Both the position numbers and the translations under genes were made by a program. Below are positions 16,818-25,314 of a stretch of DNA of 37,332 bases, in pieces. The stretch covers positions 1 through 37,332 of the forward strand of contig JAGYLH010000027.1 of the NCBI GenBank assembly GCA_018400955.1, given 5' to 3'. Below the pieces are notes generated by a model that did not search any database, was not told where the DNA came from, and was given only the letters and a program-made list of their open reading frames with translations. The stretch is from Bacteroidales bacterium (GTDB lineage: Bacteria > Bacteroidota > Bacteroidia > Bacteroidales > F082). Position 1 is the first letter of the stretch, and every line of letters starts with the position of its first letter.

Positions 16818-16958
16818 ATGTTGTTCTCGGAACTTTCATTAAGTAAAAAATACAAGGCAAGCCATGCGCAACAGGCTTGCTTTTTTTATTTTCTATCCGC
16901 AGCGGCTTTTGCCGCATTTTTTTTGCCCAAACCCACCCTTATCAATTACATAACCTAA
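16818..16958 (+). CDS. Candidate pyrBI leader peptide
   Basis: An ATG at 16818 opens a 46-codon ORF that reads straight through both terminator-like hairpins and stops (TAA) 11 nt before the pyrB ATG at 16970. The C-terminal half is very rich in Phe, encoded by the T-runs of the two hairpins (ACFFYF ... [10 protein letters not shown]). E. coli pyrBI has a leader peptide of 44 codons placed the same way. There, ribosomes following RNA polymerase closely stop the terminator hairpin from forming when UTP is low. The peptide is unlikely to have a function of its own. Its expression is inferred; no Shine-Dalgarno sequence is visible. Confidence 0.5.
   Translation: MLFSELSLSKKYKASHAQQACFFYFLSAAAFAAFFLPKPTLINYIT
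16857..16887 (+). terminator. First attenuator-type terminator in the pyrB leader
   Basis: GCAAGCC (16857-16863) and GGCTTGC (16874-16880) are perfect 7-bp arms around a 10-nt loop, followed at once by seven T residues. It lies between the pyrBI -7 box and pyrB, inside the leader ORF. Confidence 0.75.
16902..16924 (+). terminator. Second attenuator-type terminator in the pyrB leader
   Basis: GCGGC (16902-16906), a TTTT loop and GCCGC (16911-16915) form a compact G+C hairpin followed by A and eight T residues. It begins 15 nt after the first T-run, so the leader holds two terminator-like units in tandem. Confidence 0.6.
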
Positions 16959-16969
16959 AACCATTGTCC

Positions 16970-17878
16970 ATGAAAAACCGAAGCTTAGTATCCATCAATG
17001 ATTACAGCAGGGAGGAGATCATCAAAATCCTCGACCTGGCTGAAGAATTTGAAAAAAATCCGCGCCAAAGTATCCTGAACGGCAAAGTGATTGCTTCTTT
17101 GTTTTTTGAACCTTCTACCCGCACACGGCTTAGTTTTGAAAGTGCAGTGCAGCAGTTGGGCGGCAGCATTGTAGGCTTCAGCAGTGCAGCCACTTCCAGC
17201 GTTCAAAAAGGAGAAACACTTAAAGACACCATACTCACTGTGTGCAGTTATTCTGATTTGATCGTGATGCGCCACCCTGTGGATGGCGCTGCACGCTGGG
17301 CCAGCGAAGTATCCTCAGTACCCATCATCAACGCCGGCGACGGTGCCAATCAGCACCCAACCCAATGCCTGCTCGATTTGTATTCCATACGAAAAACGCA
17401 AGGAACACTCGACAACCTGGACATCGTCTTTGTAGGCGACCTCAAATACGGGCGCACGGTGCACAGCCTCACCATTGCACTATCTCTTTTCAACACCCGT
17501 TTCCACCTGGTTTCACCACTAGAATTAAAATTGCCCAGTGCTGTAAAAAGCCATATCAAGGAAGCCAAACTATCGTATGAGCAATACACTGATTTTGCGG
17601 AAGCCATTCCCAAAGCGGATATCATTTATATGACCCGCATACAGCGCGAACGTTTCCCCGACCCACTTGATTATGAAAAAGTTAAAAACGCTTACATTCT
17701 CAATAATAGCATGTTGGAAGGCACCAAAGACAATTTGCGGGTGCTGCATCCCCTGCCACGCGTTAATGAAATTAGCGAGGATGTTGACAGCAACCCCAAG
17801 GCTTATTATTTTCAGCAAGCCCTTAATGGTGTGTATGTGAGACAAGCCCTGATTTCTTCGATAATGGGATTGAAATAG
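16970..17878 (+). CDS. pyrB: Aspartate carbamoyltransferase catalytic chain
   Basis: PyrB condenses carbamoyl phosphate and aspartate to carbamoylaspartate in pyrimidine synthesis. The 302-residue chain has FEPSTRTR (46-53), the carbamoyl phosphate site; the 80s loop lysine in SVQKGET (K80); MRHPVDGA (100-107); HPTQ (129-132); and [12 protein letters not shown] near the C-terminus. Translation from the upstream TTG at 16877 would read through the attenuator T-runs and has no counterpart in the family, so the ATG at 16970 is chosen. pyrI follows after 21 nt, giving the catalytic/regulatory pair of a class B (E. coli-like) dodecamer. Confidence 0.96.
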   Translation: MKNRSLVSINDYSREEIIKILDLAEEFEKNPRQSILNGKVIASLFFEPSTRTRLSFESAVQQLGGSIVGFSSAATSSVQKGETLKDTILTVCSYSDLIVMRHPVDGAARWASEVSSVPIINAGDGANQHPTQCLLDLYSIRKTQGTLDNLDIVFVGDLKYGRTVHSLTIALSLFNTRFHLVSPLELKLPSAVKSHIKEAKLSYEQYTDFAEAIPKADIIYMTRIQRERFPDPLDYEKVKNAYILNNSMLEGTKDNLRVLHPLPRVNEISEDVDSNPKAYYFQQALNGVYVRQALISSIMGLK

Positions 17879-17899
17879 AATGCGTTAACAAAAAAAAAA

Positions 17900-18376
17900 A
17901 TGGAACTCATGAATAAAAAAAGAAAAGAACTGATCGTTTCGGCCATTACCAACGGAACTGTAATTGACCATATTCCTACAGAAAGTGTTTTTCAGGTTAT
18001 CCGCATACTGGGCCTCGATAAAACCAATCGGCAGGTGTATTTCGGGACCAACCTCGAAAGCAAAAAATACGGGCTCAAAGGCATTATAAAAATCAGCGAC
18101 AAGTTTTTTGAGAAGGACGAAATCAATAAAATTGCCCTGGTTGCGCCAAGTGCCACCCTGATTGTGATTAAAGATTATGAAGTGGTTTACAAATCAGATG
18201 TAAAAACACCAGAACGGATTGACAAAATCGTGAAATGTTTCAATCCCAACTGTATCACAAACAAGGAAAATGTGGAAACACATTTCAAGGTGGTTTATGA
18301 CGAAGAAGGAAAAATGAAATTGTCGTGCCGCTATTGCGAAAAGAATACATCCAAAGCCAATTTCGTTTTTGTTTGA
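17900..18376 (+). CDS. pyrI: Aspartate carbamoyltransferase regulatory chain
   Basis: PyrI gives ATCase its allosteric response to CTP/UTP (inhibition) and ATP (activation). The 158-residue protein has the N-terminal nucleotide-binding part with the family hallmark NGTVIDHIP (18-26). The C-terminal zinc ribbon has all four cysteines, C113 and C118 (CFNPNC) and C143 and C146 (CRYC), which contact PyrB. Either the ATG at 17900 or the one at 17909 could start the protein. It is co-transcribed with pyrB. Confidence 0.95.
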   Translation: MELMNKKRKELIVSAITNGTVIDHIPTESVFQVIRILGLDKTNRQVYFGTNLESKKYGLKGIIKISDKFFEKDEINKIALVAPSATLIVIKDYEVVYKSDVKTPERIDKIVKCFNPNCITNKENVETHFKVVYDEEGKMKLSCRYCEKNTSKANFVFV

Positions 18377-18447
18377 TAATCGTGTATTTCAAACAGCTGG
18401 TTTAATCCAATTTCTTTTTCATAAGCGACATGCCTTCAGGTATTGAA

Positions 18448-18483
18448 TTTTCCGCTACGGAAAACAATAAGGGCCCTTTTCCG
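18448..18483. repeat. Three-part alternating inverted repeat after pyrI
   Basis: TTTTCCG (18448-18454), CGGAAAA (18458-18464) and a second TTTTCCG (18477-18483) let the middle block pair with either neighbour. One hairpin has a 3-nt loop and the other a 12-nt loop containing GGGCCC. It could be a pyrBI terminator or a switch-like element. Confidence 0.5.
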
Positions 18484-18498
18484 TTTAAGTCATTGTAA

Positions 18499-18506
18499 TA
18501 ACTTTG
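18499..18506 (+). promoter_or_regulatory. Candidate -7 box immediately before the AlbA_2 gene
   Basis: TAACTTTG matches TAnnTTTG exactly and ends 4 nt before the ATG at 18511. Transcription from it would start at or near the start codon, so the mRNA would be leaderless or nearly so. There is no convincing -33 element. Confidence 0.4.
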
Positions 18507-18510
18507 CAGT

Positions 18511-19188
18511 ATGTCAGCTTATATTCACAACCTGATTGAGGAAGGGGAGCACCAGCAGTTGGATTTCAAATTTGAAATTTCCGACAGCAAAAAAATTGCC
18601 AGGTCCCTCGTTGCTTTTGCCAATACTGACGGCGGAAAACTGCTCGTTGGTGTAAAGGACAATGGCGCCATTGCTGGTGTGCGCTCCGATGAAGAATTTC
18701 ATATGGTAGAGGCTGCCGCCCAATTGTACTGCCAGCCCGAAGTGGAATTTAAAACCAAAGAATGGAATATAAACGGAAAAATTGTCTTGGAAGTTTCGGT
18801 TCCCCGCAGCAAGGCAACCAAACACAAAGCCCCCGACAAAAATAATGAATACAAGGTGTTTGTGCGCGTAGGTGATAAAAACCTTTTGGCCAATTACATC
18901 CTGCTTCAGGTTTGGAAAAGGCAAAAATCAAGGGTGCCGGTGAGGGTTTCATTTACCCAAACCGAAAGCAAGCTTTTGCATCATTTGGAAGAAAATGGCC
19001 CCATCAGCCGCAATGGTTTTTCAAAACTCTGCCAGATACCCCTCAAAAAAGCAGACAGAATACTGATTGATTTTATATTGTTGGGGGTTATACGCATGAA
19101 CCTCAACGAAAAAGGAACAAGTTTTGAACTTGCCGACCTCAACTACATGGATTTGGTGGAAGAGGGAGTCATCACCGCCATGGGCTGA
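18511..19188 (+). CDS. AlbA_2 (Schlafen-type) domain protein with C-terminal winged helix
   Basis: The 225-residue protein begins with the AlbA_2 pattern LIEEGEHQQLDFKFEISDSKKIARSLVAFANTDGGKLLVGVKDNGAI (about 8-55), usual for this family of putative nucleic-acid or ATP-binding domains. It continues with the VLEVSVPRSKATKHKA and EYKVFVRVGDKN strands. The last ~75 residues look like a winged helix (FTQTESKLLHHLEENGPISRNGFSKLCQI). That layout suggests a transcriptional regulator, but targets are unknown. It stands alone between pyrBI and decayed DNA. Confidence 0.75.
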   Translation: MSAYIHNLIEEGEHQQLDFKFEISDSKKIARSLVAFANTDGGKLLVGVKDNGAIAGVRSDEEFHMVEAAAQLYCQPEVEFKTKEWNINGKIVLEVSVPRSKATKHKAPDKNNEYKVFVRVGDKNLLANYILLQVWKRQKSRVPVRVSFTQTESKLLHHLEENGPISRNGFSKLCQIPLKKADRILIDFILLGVIRMNLNEKGTSFELADLNYMDLVEEGVITAMG

Positions 19189-19250
19189 TATGTGCTAAAT
19201 CTTATTTTGATGTGCAGGGAATTGTTTATATTGATTTATAAATCCGTTAT

Positions 19251-19342
19251 CTCTTTGTGCAACTCTGTGATTCTTTGAGTAACTTTGTGATATAGCTATT
19301 GCACAAAGAGCCACCAAGAAGACACTAAGTTTCACAAAGAAA
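19251..19342. repeat. Long imperfect inverted repeat of CTTTGTG/CACAAAG units
   Basis: The left arm (19251-19292) has CTTTGTGcAACTcTGTGaTTCTTTGaGTaaCTTTGTG-like units. The right arm (19301-19342) has their complement, GCACAAAGAGCCACCAAGAAGACAC... TTCACAAAG. Arms of ~42 nt pair imperfectly around a short centre. Similar strings recur between genes in Bacteroidota. Confidence 0.6.
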
Positions 19343-19390
19343 GGGAAACTTTTATGAGCGATATATATACCAATAAACTATATTTGTGCT

Positions 19391-20030
19391 ATGAAAACGA
19401 CTAAAATTTTACTTTTTTTATTCCTCTTTGCAACATGGAGTGCCTCTGCCCAAACGGGATTCGGGCTGCAAAACCAACAGCAAGGTTTCGGTGGAATGGC
19501 TGAAAAGCAAACAGCCCGGACCATGCCAAACTAAAGGTGAACCTGCAAATGGGCAGTATGTTTTTTTCAGGAACCACATTGAAGTGGCTTCGGCACCTAT
19601 ATTACACCCATAGTTACCTATCCTGTGACAAAACGCCTTCAGATGCAAGTCAGCACCTCTTTTTATCAGGGTTTTAATCATTCCTTTTACTCTTTTGATC
19701 CATCAGAAAAGCAGCTGAACCTCACCAAAAGGGATGTTAGCGTGTCCACAGTTCGCATTTCAGGTATTTATCAGCTAAGCAACAGGCTGAGCTTGCATGG
19801 AACCGCCACAAGCAATTTGATATGTCAGCCCCCAACCCACTGCAAACCCTCATGCCTTTCAGTTTAATAATGAAGGATTTACGGCTGGTTTCAATTTTAA
19901 TGTTACAGACAATTTCCAGATTAACGGAGCCATTGATTACTCAAGGGGATCTGAACCCATATTACAACAGAAACCTGTTTCAAAACCAAAACCCTTTTAT
20001 GCAACCCACATTTAATTGGTAACCAAAACA
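19391..20030 (+). pseudogene. Decayed outer-membrane beta-barrel protein
   Basis: An ATG at 19391 starts a perfect signal peptide (MKTTKILLFLFLFATWSASAQ) followed by TGFGLQNQQQG. The frame then breaks after about 45 codons. Barrel-like strands continue in other frames: RLQMQVSTSFYQGFNHSFYSF, then STVRISGIYQLSNRLSLHG, and, after another shift near 19810-19860, FNNEGFTAGFNFNVTDNFQINGAIDYSRG. At least two frameshifts and an in-frame stop separate these. The remains fit a small secreted barrel protein. No parent family can be named. Confidence 0.65.
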
Positions 20031-20043
20031 GATTATTTTTACT

Positions 20044-20810
20044 ATGATTATACTGCTTTCACCTGCCAAGACACTCGATTTTGAATCGCCTGTTCCAAAC
20101 ATGGATTATTCTACACCTGAATTCCTTGATAAGTCTGAAACACTGGCCGGAAAATGCAAAAACTAAAGGCCAACGACTTAATCAAGCTGATGGAAATCAG
20201 CAACGAACTGGCCATGCTGAATGTAGAACGCTACCAAAATTGGAAAAAAGCGGTTGAACCCGGCGAGGCCCGTCAGGCCATTTATGCCTTTAAGGGCGAT
20301 GTATATACAGGCCTCGAAGCTGAAACTCTTTCGGAAGAAGACATGCAATTCGCACAAAAACACCTGCGCGTCCTGTCGGGTTTGTATGGCATCCTCAAAC
20401 CAACTGACCTGATAATGCCCCACAGACTCGAAATGGGGACCAACCTGAAAGTGGGCAAAGCAAAAGACTTGTATGCCTATTGGAAGCCAGGCATCACGCA
20501 ATCTGTAAAAAGTGCGCTTGAACAAAGTGGATCGGACTTTATTATCAACCTCGCTTCTGTGGAATATGCCAAAAGTGTTGATTTTAAAAAGATTGGTGTA
20601 CCGGTAATAGCACCTGTTTTTAAGGATTTCAAAAACGGGCAATACAAAATAATCAGTTTCTTTGCCAAAAAAGCACGGGGCATGATGGCCTCCTTTATCA
20701 TCCGCAACAAAATTGTGGAGGCCGAACAGTTGAAGGCCTTCAGCCAGGATGGTTATCACTACAACAATGACCTTTCCACCGAAGGCAAGCCTGTTTTTAC
20801 AAGAGGCTGA
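20044..20810 (+). pseudogene. yaaA: Peroxide stress protein YaaA, broken by a one-base deletion
   Basis: YaaA (DUF328) limits free iron and protects DNA under H2O2 stress in E. coli. The N-terminus is found from the ATG at 20044: MIILLSPAKTLDFESPVPN with the family signature LSPAKTLDF. That frame runs for about 36 codons to GGAAAATGC (about 20148-20156), where one missing A in the run shifts it into a stop. The rest continues in the next frame from 20154 (MQKLKANDLIKLMEISNELAMLN ... AFSQDGYHYNNDLSTEGKPVFTR). Joined, the two parts make about 255 residues, the normal family length. The defect could be a real mutation or an assembly error in a homopolymer. The 218-residue downstream ORF alone lacks the conserved start. 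Confidence 0.85.
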
Positions 20811-20994
20811 ACCATAATTTTACTGCGCTGTCGCCATGGGGCCATTTGGTATGCAATAGGTGCCCTGGCCAGGACTCAAGGGCAGGCAAAAACAATTTAA
20901 AAGCTTTACAGAATGATTTTTGTATCATTTGTAATGACTAATATAGTAGAAGATGAAAACAAGGTTAGCTTATGGTTCTTAAAGATTAATCATT

Positions 20995-21225
20995 ATGAAA
21001 GCAGCAAATTTAAACATAAACTTACCGCTTAACTTCAACCAGATTGTTGACCTTGTAATGCAATTGCCTTACAACGAAAAGCTTAAATTAAGCGAAGTAT
21101 TGAAAAAAGAGACAACAAAGCAAAAAAAGAAAAACGATAACATCCTGACCCATTTTGCAAGTGAAAAAGTATTGGCCAATGACTGGCTGTTACCTGAAGA
21201 AGATGAAGCATGGAAAGATTTGTAA
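20995..21225 (+). CDS. Putative antitoxin of a PemK/MazF-type pair
   Basis: The 76-residue protein has a helical N-terminal part (LNFNQIVDLVMQLPYNEKLKLSEVL), a basic linker and an acidic tail ending LLPEEDEAWKDL. That tail is typical of the small antitoxins that wrap the paired PemK/MazF-like toxin. The last 16 bases overlap the toxin start. The family is not certain from sequence, but the overlap, the size and the tail leave little doubt about the role. Confidence 0.8.
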   Translation: MKAANLNINLPLNFNQIVDLVMQLPYNEKLKLSEVLKKETTKQKKKNDNILTHFASEKVLANDWLLPEEDEAWKDL

Positions 21226-21533
21226 AAGATGATATTGTTGTACTCCCCTTTCCTTTCGCTGATTTGTCAAGCTCTAAGAAAAGACCTGCAATGGTCTTAG
21301 CTGATTTGAAAGGCGATGATATAATACTTTGCCAACTGACAAGCCAGTTTGTTAAAGATAATTATGCCATTGGCCTTGATAGCCCTGATTTTGCAAAAGG
21401 CTCTTTGAACAAACCCAGCAATATTAGGCCGAACAGATTGTTTACAGCCGAAAAGAGCATAATAACCCGTAAAATTGGAACTGTTAAACCCGAAGTGTTT
21501 GAAAAAGTTATCCTAAACTTTTCGAAATTCTAA
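21210..21533 (+). CDS. PemK/MazF-family mRNA interferase toxin
   Basis: This would be an endoribonuclease toxin cutting single-stranded RNA, held inactive by the upstream antitoxin. The 107-residue product begins MERFVKDDIVVLPFPFADLSSSKKRPAMVL, the PemK/MazF opening with its (K/G)DIVxxPFPFxD and KRPA(M/L)VL motifs. It has the QLTS strand (about 45), then GSLNKPSNIRPNRLFTAEKSII and RKIGTVKPE near the C-terminus. The start codon lies inside the antitoxin gene (16-nt overlap in another frame), favouring antitoxin-first synthesis. Length is normal for the family. Confidence 0.88.
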   Translation: MERFVKDDIVVLPFPFADLSSSKKRPAMVLADLKGDDIILCQLTSQFVKDNYAIGLDSPDFAKGSLNKPSNIRPNRLFTAEKSIITRKIGTVKPEVFEKVILNFSKF

Positions 21534-22011
21534 AATTTTAAAAAAGATGGTCATTTCAACCTTAAAGAAAACATCCGTGAGGTTGGATTTGAAAAATGTG
21601 TAGTGTCCGAAACGCTCAGCCACAGTTTGAATTAAAAGGTATCTGAGGTTGACATGGATGATCTGGCTGTAAATGCTGATGTAGCAGTGATAATTGGTTT
21701 GCACTTCTTCCAAGCTCTTGAATTCCGTGGCCAGGTCCAAGGCATAGCCGACAGAAAGACCGAAATGTACTGAGGCCAAGGAGGCGGTAAAAGGAGGTGT
21801 TTTTTTTGTATTTGCATGATAGCTGATTCAGGATATTTATTTAAAGATGTTGCTGAGCATTTTGTTCCGTGCGGGTCTGGGTTGGGGAATTTTAATGATG
21901 GATCATCTGCTTTTTTTCTTTTGTCAATTAGGCTATGAATAATTTCCAAATAAATGTTGTTACGAAAAATCAAGGCATACACACAGGGTTATCAGAATGT
22001 CTGTTTTTCAA
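21534..22011. other. Gap without a clear gene, possible coding relic on the minus strand
   Basis: About 480 bp separate the toxin from the convergent DprA-like gene. On the minus strand two overlapping frames (21982-21632 and 21779-21513) read with barrel-like or signal-like fragments but no start, motif or family is recognisable. The best guess is eroded coding DNA. I see no repeat or hairpin here. Confidence 0.35.
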
Positions 22012-23181
22012 TCAGAACATGCTGGTCTGATCTGGTAAATTTTTCTTTAGATGATAAACATTGATCCTGCCTTTTTTTGTTTTGATAAGGGATTTATGGT
22101 TACTCAGCAGCTTATTAAGATGTGTAGTTGATATACTATCTGGTTTAAGTAAGTCAATGATCTCTTGGATTGTAATCCCTTTCCCAAGTCGATTTATCAG
22201 CTCTTTAATTACTATCTCAGCAATACCATCATTGGTTTGTACTGGGGTTTGATTAATTGAATAGGTATCAGGAGCTTCGTTAAACTCAAAAAGTAAGCTA
22301 TTCTCAGCCTGAACTACTTTTCCATAATCATCAACAGGAATAGCACCTTTACTGATAAGCAAGTTGTTGGCGTTATTTTCGATAGGTGCAGCTTTGCGCA
22401 CAAAAACCTTTCTGCCACGCTTAATGCCATTGATAACTCCTTCCCATGTTCCACCTGTGCTACCTGATTCAGCTGCAAAAATCTCGTGTGCAAGGGCATA
22501 AATAATTTTATTCCTGTCCATGGCCAAGCCTACAGACCAGGGAGCTTTGGGGTGGTAGATGCTGATTACAAGCACATCGCCTTTAACAATTGCAGGATAA
22601 TAGGTTTTTGTTTGGTATGTTTCAATGCCCTGTGGCAGGACGATGATGCTTCTACCTTTGTAGTTCAGGGCTGAATCGAGGGCTTGTTTGTCAATCCCTT
22701 TTGCAAAACCACTTACAATGACTTTTTTATTGTCAACGGCTTTTTTTGCAATGAAATCAGTAAAATGCAGGGAGGTTTCGGAGCATTTTCTTGAGCCAAC
22801 GATGGCAATACTATTTTTTTTCAACAGGTCAGCATTGCCCTTGGTGTAGATTAAAATGGGAGCCTCTTTTTTGAGGTTGTCTTTAAGCAATTTTGGATAG
22901 GTAAATTTTTCCATCACGTGCACGATATCAATGCCTTGGTCTATCAGTTTTTCGGCAAGAAAGGCATTGTTGGGAACTTCTTTAACAGCTTCTTGCATGC
23001 TGCTCCATTCTTTGTCGGTGAAGTGGAAGCCCATTTTATCGCCCAATTCTATTTTTTGCAATGCAGATGCGATTGTTTCCCTATCGTGCACTACCTCGAT
23101 AAGAAAATCCATTTTTCTTTTGTTGGTCATATTTCTGGCATGGGCAAATGCCATCCAATACGGAATATGTGTATCTGTCAT
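22012..23181 (-). CDS. DprA/Smf-like protein (SLOG Rossmann fold) with C-terminal winged helix
   Basis: The 389-residue protein follows the DprA pattern: FTYPKLLKDNLKKEAPILIYTKGN (~93-116), SIAIVGSRKCSETSLHFTDFIA (about 124-145), VIVSGFAKGIDKQALDSAL (154-172), then IIVLPQGIE (179-187) and the later AAESGSTGGTWE. Classical DprA loads RecA on incoming DNA. In conflict systems SLOG/DprA-like proteins sense nucleotide-derived ligands or act as antitoxins. The last ~70 residues form a winged helix (IAEIVIKELINRLGKGITIQEIIDLL). It follows the RecQ-PRTase gene by 1 nt and has an unusual strong Shine-Dalgarno-like GGAGGAAG just before its ATG. It reads as part of a defence operon more than the housekeeping dprA. 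Confidence 0.85.
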   Translation of the reverse strand: MTDTHIPYWMAFAHARNMTNKRKMDFLIEVVHDRETIASALQKIELGDKMGFHFTDKEWSSMQEAVKEVPNNAFLAEKLIDQGIDIVHVMEKFTYPKLLKDNLKKEAPILIYTKGNADLLKKNSIAIVGSRKCSETSLHFTDFIAKKAVDNKKVIVSGFAKGIDKQALDSALNYKGRSIIVLPQGIETYQTKTYYPAIVKGDVLVISIYHPKAPWSVGLAMDRNKIIYALAHEIFAAESGSTGGTWEGVINGIKRGRKVFVRKAAPIENNANNLLISKGAIPVDDYGKVVQAENSLLFEFNEAPDTYSINQTPVQTNDGIAEIVIKELINRLGKGITIQEIIDLLKPDSISTTHLNKLLSNHKSLIKTKKGRINVYHLKKNLPDQTSMF

Positions 23182-23182
23182 A

Positions 23183-25213
23183 TTATCTTCCTCCTACTGT
23201 TTTTGCAATTACTAATGGTGCGACTGTTTTTGCTCCTTTTGTTTTTAGCATAGCGGCTATTTCCTTTATAGTGACTCCGCTGTCAAAGATATCATCTATT
23301 AGCAAAATACTTTTGTCTTTCACGAAAGTATCTGTTGTAAAGGCGTTTTTTAGGTTATCGCGTTTGCTTATTGCCGATTCAAACACCTTTTGCGCTGCAG
23401 TTGCTCTGGTTTTCTTAATGCCATGGGATAATTCAAAACCCAATGTGCGGGAAATTTTGCCTGCAAATACTTCAACGAGATTGCCTGATATTGTGGGTGG
23501 CACGTACATTATCAAGTCAAATTTCATATTTCTGAAGTGACTTCGGAATGCTCTGAGTGTTAGTCTTAGCAGGTAATCGGGAAAATCGCCAGCGTTTTCA
23601 TATTTGCTATTATGAATCATACAACCAACGTTTGATACGCCATACCATGAAGCAGCAACACCATTCATCAAAATACCGGTTTTTGTTTCTACATCCAGCA
23701 CAGGAAAATAATTATCCCTAAACGCATTTATTTTTTCCAGTATTTCTGCACTTGCGTTAACAACTAATCTTTTTTCTAAATCAACATCACATTTTCCACA
23801 AATGCTTTTGGTAGTGTCGCCAAGGTAGTTCTGAAGGAAACTCATCCGGCAGGCATTTGTATTCATATAGGCTTTCATCTGTTCAAAATCACCGAGTTTT
23901 GCTTCCCGCAAATCTTCAAATCCTTTTGTTTGCAATGCAGGTGCATTGAACTTAAGTTCATACAAGCTGCTTTTGCCGACTGTTCTTTTTATGACAATGC
24001 CTTGGTCAATCAAGTCGGCAAGAATAACATTTACAGCAGTTTGTTTTAAGTTGATGCGCCTTACAACTCCAAATAAACCCAAAGGTTCTTGTTTGAGGAT
24101 GTCAGCAAGTTTATGATAGTATTTTATTGCCGGCTTGTTGTTTTTAATAAAAGCTAGCGGTAGTTCATCATCTGCCGGAGCATAAAGCAAGATTATTTGT
24201 GTATTTAGTCCATCTCTGCCGGCACGCCCTATTTCCTGGTAATAGTGCAATGGGGATGCCGGAATTTGGGTATGAATAACAAAGCGCAGGTTAGGTTTGT
24301 CCATGCCCATTCCCAAGGCATTGGTTGAAACGATGCACTTGTAAACATCGTTTACAAAATCTATTTCGACCCGTTTTCTAGTATCATCATCAAGGCCTGC
24401 ATTGTAATTGGTTACTTTTAGGCCGTTAAAGTCCAGCCATTTGGCGTAAATTTCGGTTTCGGACTGTGTGCCGCAATAAATTACACCTGTTCCATCAACC
24501 TTGTTCACCACTTGTAAAACAGCGTCCAATTTATCTTCCTGGTTTTTGCAGTTGATCAGTTTAAGTGAGAAATTTTCCCTGCTCAGGTTGCCTCTTAATA
24601 CAGTAAGACGAGAGTTGTCGAATTGGACTTCGATATCTTTTTGGACCTTAATGGTGGCGGTAGCTGTACACGCCAAAACAGGAAAATTGCTTTGCAGCTG
24701 TTTAACGACATTGACGATACGGCGGTATGATGGGCGGAAATCGTGCCCCCATGTTGAGATACAATGCGCTTCGTCAACAACAACCATCCCCAGACGTAAA
24801 CGCTGCACTAGTTCTTGCCATTGCTCATCTTCCAGCCTTTCGGGGGCAATATACAGCAGCTTGTACATGCCATTTTCGGCATTTCGTATCACAACGGCTT
24901 TTTCTTCAGGCGTAAGGGTTGAATTGATGTATGCAGCCGGCAAGCCTAATTGCTTTAGCTTATTCACCTGTTCGCGCATCAGTGCAATGAGGGGTGAAAA
25001 TATAACAGTTGTGCCCGGCAGCATCATTCCTGCAAACTGAAAGACCAATGATTTACCAAAGCCTGTGCGTTGGATCATCAGGATGCGTTCGCCTTTGAGC
25101 AGCCTGCTAATAGCCTCCCATTGTTCTTCATAGAAATGAAACAGACCGAATTTTATGCGTAATATTTCTTCGGCTTCTGATCTTGTCATGATAGGGTTTT
25201 GTTTAAGGGGCAT
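23183..25213 (-). CDS. RecQ-family DNA helicase fused to a C-terminal phosphoribosyltransferase domain
   Basis: The N-terminal ~490 residues are a RecQ helicase: Walker A TGFGKS (50-55), [17 protein letters not shown] (147-163), CTATAT (182-187) and motif [12 protein letters not shown] (326-335). A winged-helix-like region and a partial zinc-binding cluster follow, with C455, C472 and C475 visible. Residues ~500-676 are a ComFC/purine-type PRTase with the PRPP-binding loop [13 protein letters not shown] (636-648). The fusion partner may make or hydrolyse a PRPP-linked nucleotide signal. The stop lies 1 nt before the DprA-like ATG. A PRTase next to a DprA-like protein is the domain pair of the ShosTA toxin-antitoxin defence system, here with a helicase fused on. 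RecQ activity is normal by motifs; the immune role is inference. Confidence 0.88.
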   Translation of the reverse strand: MPLKQNPIMTRSEAEEILRIKFGLFHFYEEQWEAISRLLKGERILMIQRTGFGKSLVFQFAGMMLPGTTVIFSPLIALMREQVNKLKQLGLPAAYINSTLTPEEKAVVIRNAENGMYKLLYIAPERLEDEQWQELVQRLRLGMVVVDEAHCISTWGHDFRPSYRRIVNVVKQLQSNFPVLACTATATIKVQKDIEVQFDNSRLTVLRGNLSRENFSLKLINCKNQEDKLDAVLQVVNKVDGTGVIYCGTQSETEIYAKWLDFNGLKVTNYNAGLDDDTRKRVEIDFVNDVYKCIVSTNALGMGMDKPNLRFVIHTQIPASPLHYYQEIGRAGRDGLNTQIILLYAPADDELPLAFIKNNKPAIKYYHKLADILKQEPLGLFGVVRRINLKQTAVNVILADLIDQGIVIKRTVGKSSLYELKFNAPALQTKGFEDLREAKLGDFEQMKAYMNTNACRMSFLQNYLGDTTKSICGKCDVDLEKRLVVNASAEILEKINAFRDNYFPVLDVETKTGILMNGVAASWYGVSNVGCMIHNSKYENAGDFPDYLLRLTLRAFRSHFRNMKFDLIMYVPPTISGNLVEVFAGKISRTLGFELSHGIKKTRATAAQKVFESAISKRDNLKNAFTTDTFVKDKSILLIDDIFDSGVTIKEIAAMLKTKGAKTVAPLVIAKTVGGR

Positions 25214-25314
25214 TTTATTGTTAAATCGCTTTGGTGGTTTAAGACTGCTGATTTTAATAGTAATGATTTAAATTAATTATTGAAAATTCATTAATCAATG
25301 GTTTTTCAGTTTTG

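Noticed and set aside
16877-16969. Extended PyrB start (TTG at 16877)
   Set aside because: It would translate the attenuator hairpin and T-runs, and PyrB homologues begin near the ATG at 16970.
20178-20759. 193-codon minus-strand ORF over yaaA
   Set aside because: It is a shadow of the YaaA coding frame with no recognisable motif.
22012-23181. Housekeeping competence dprA
   Set aside because: The tight coupling to a RecQ-PRTase fusion and accessory neighbours make a conflict-system role more likely, though a competence role cannot be excluded from sequence.
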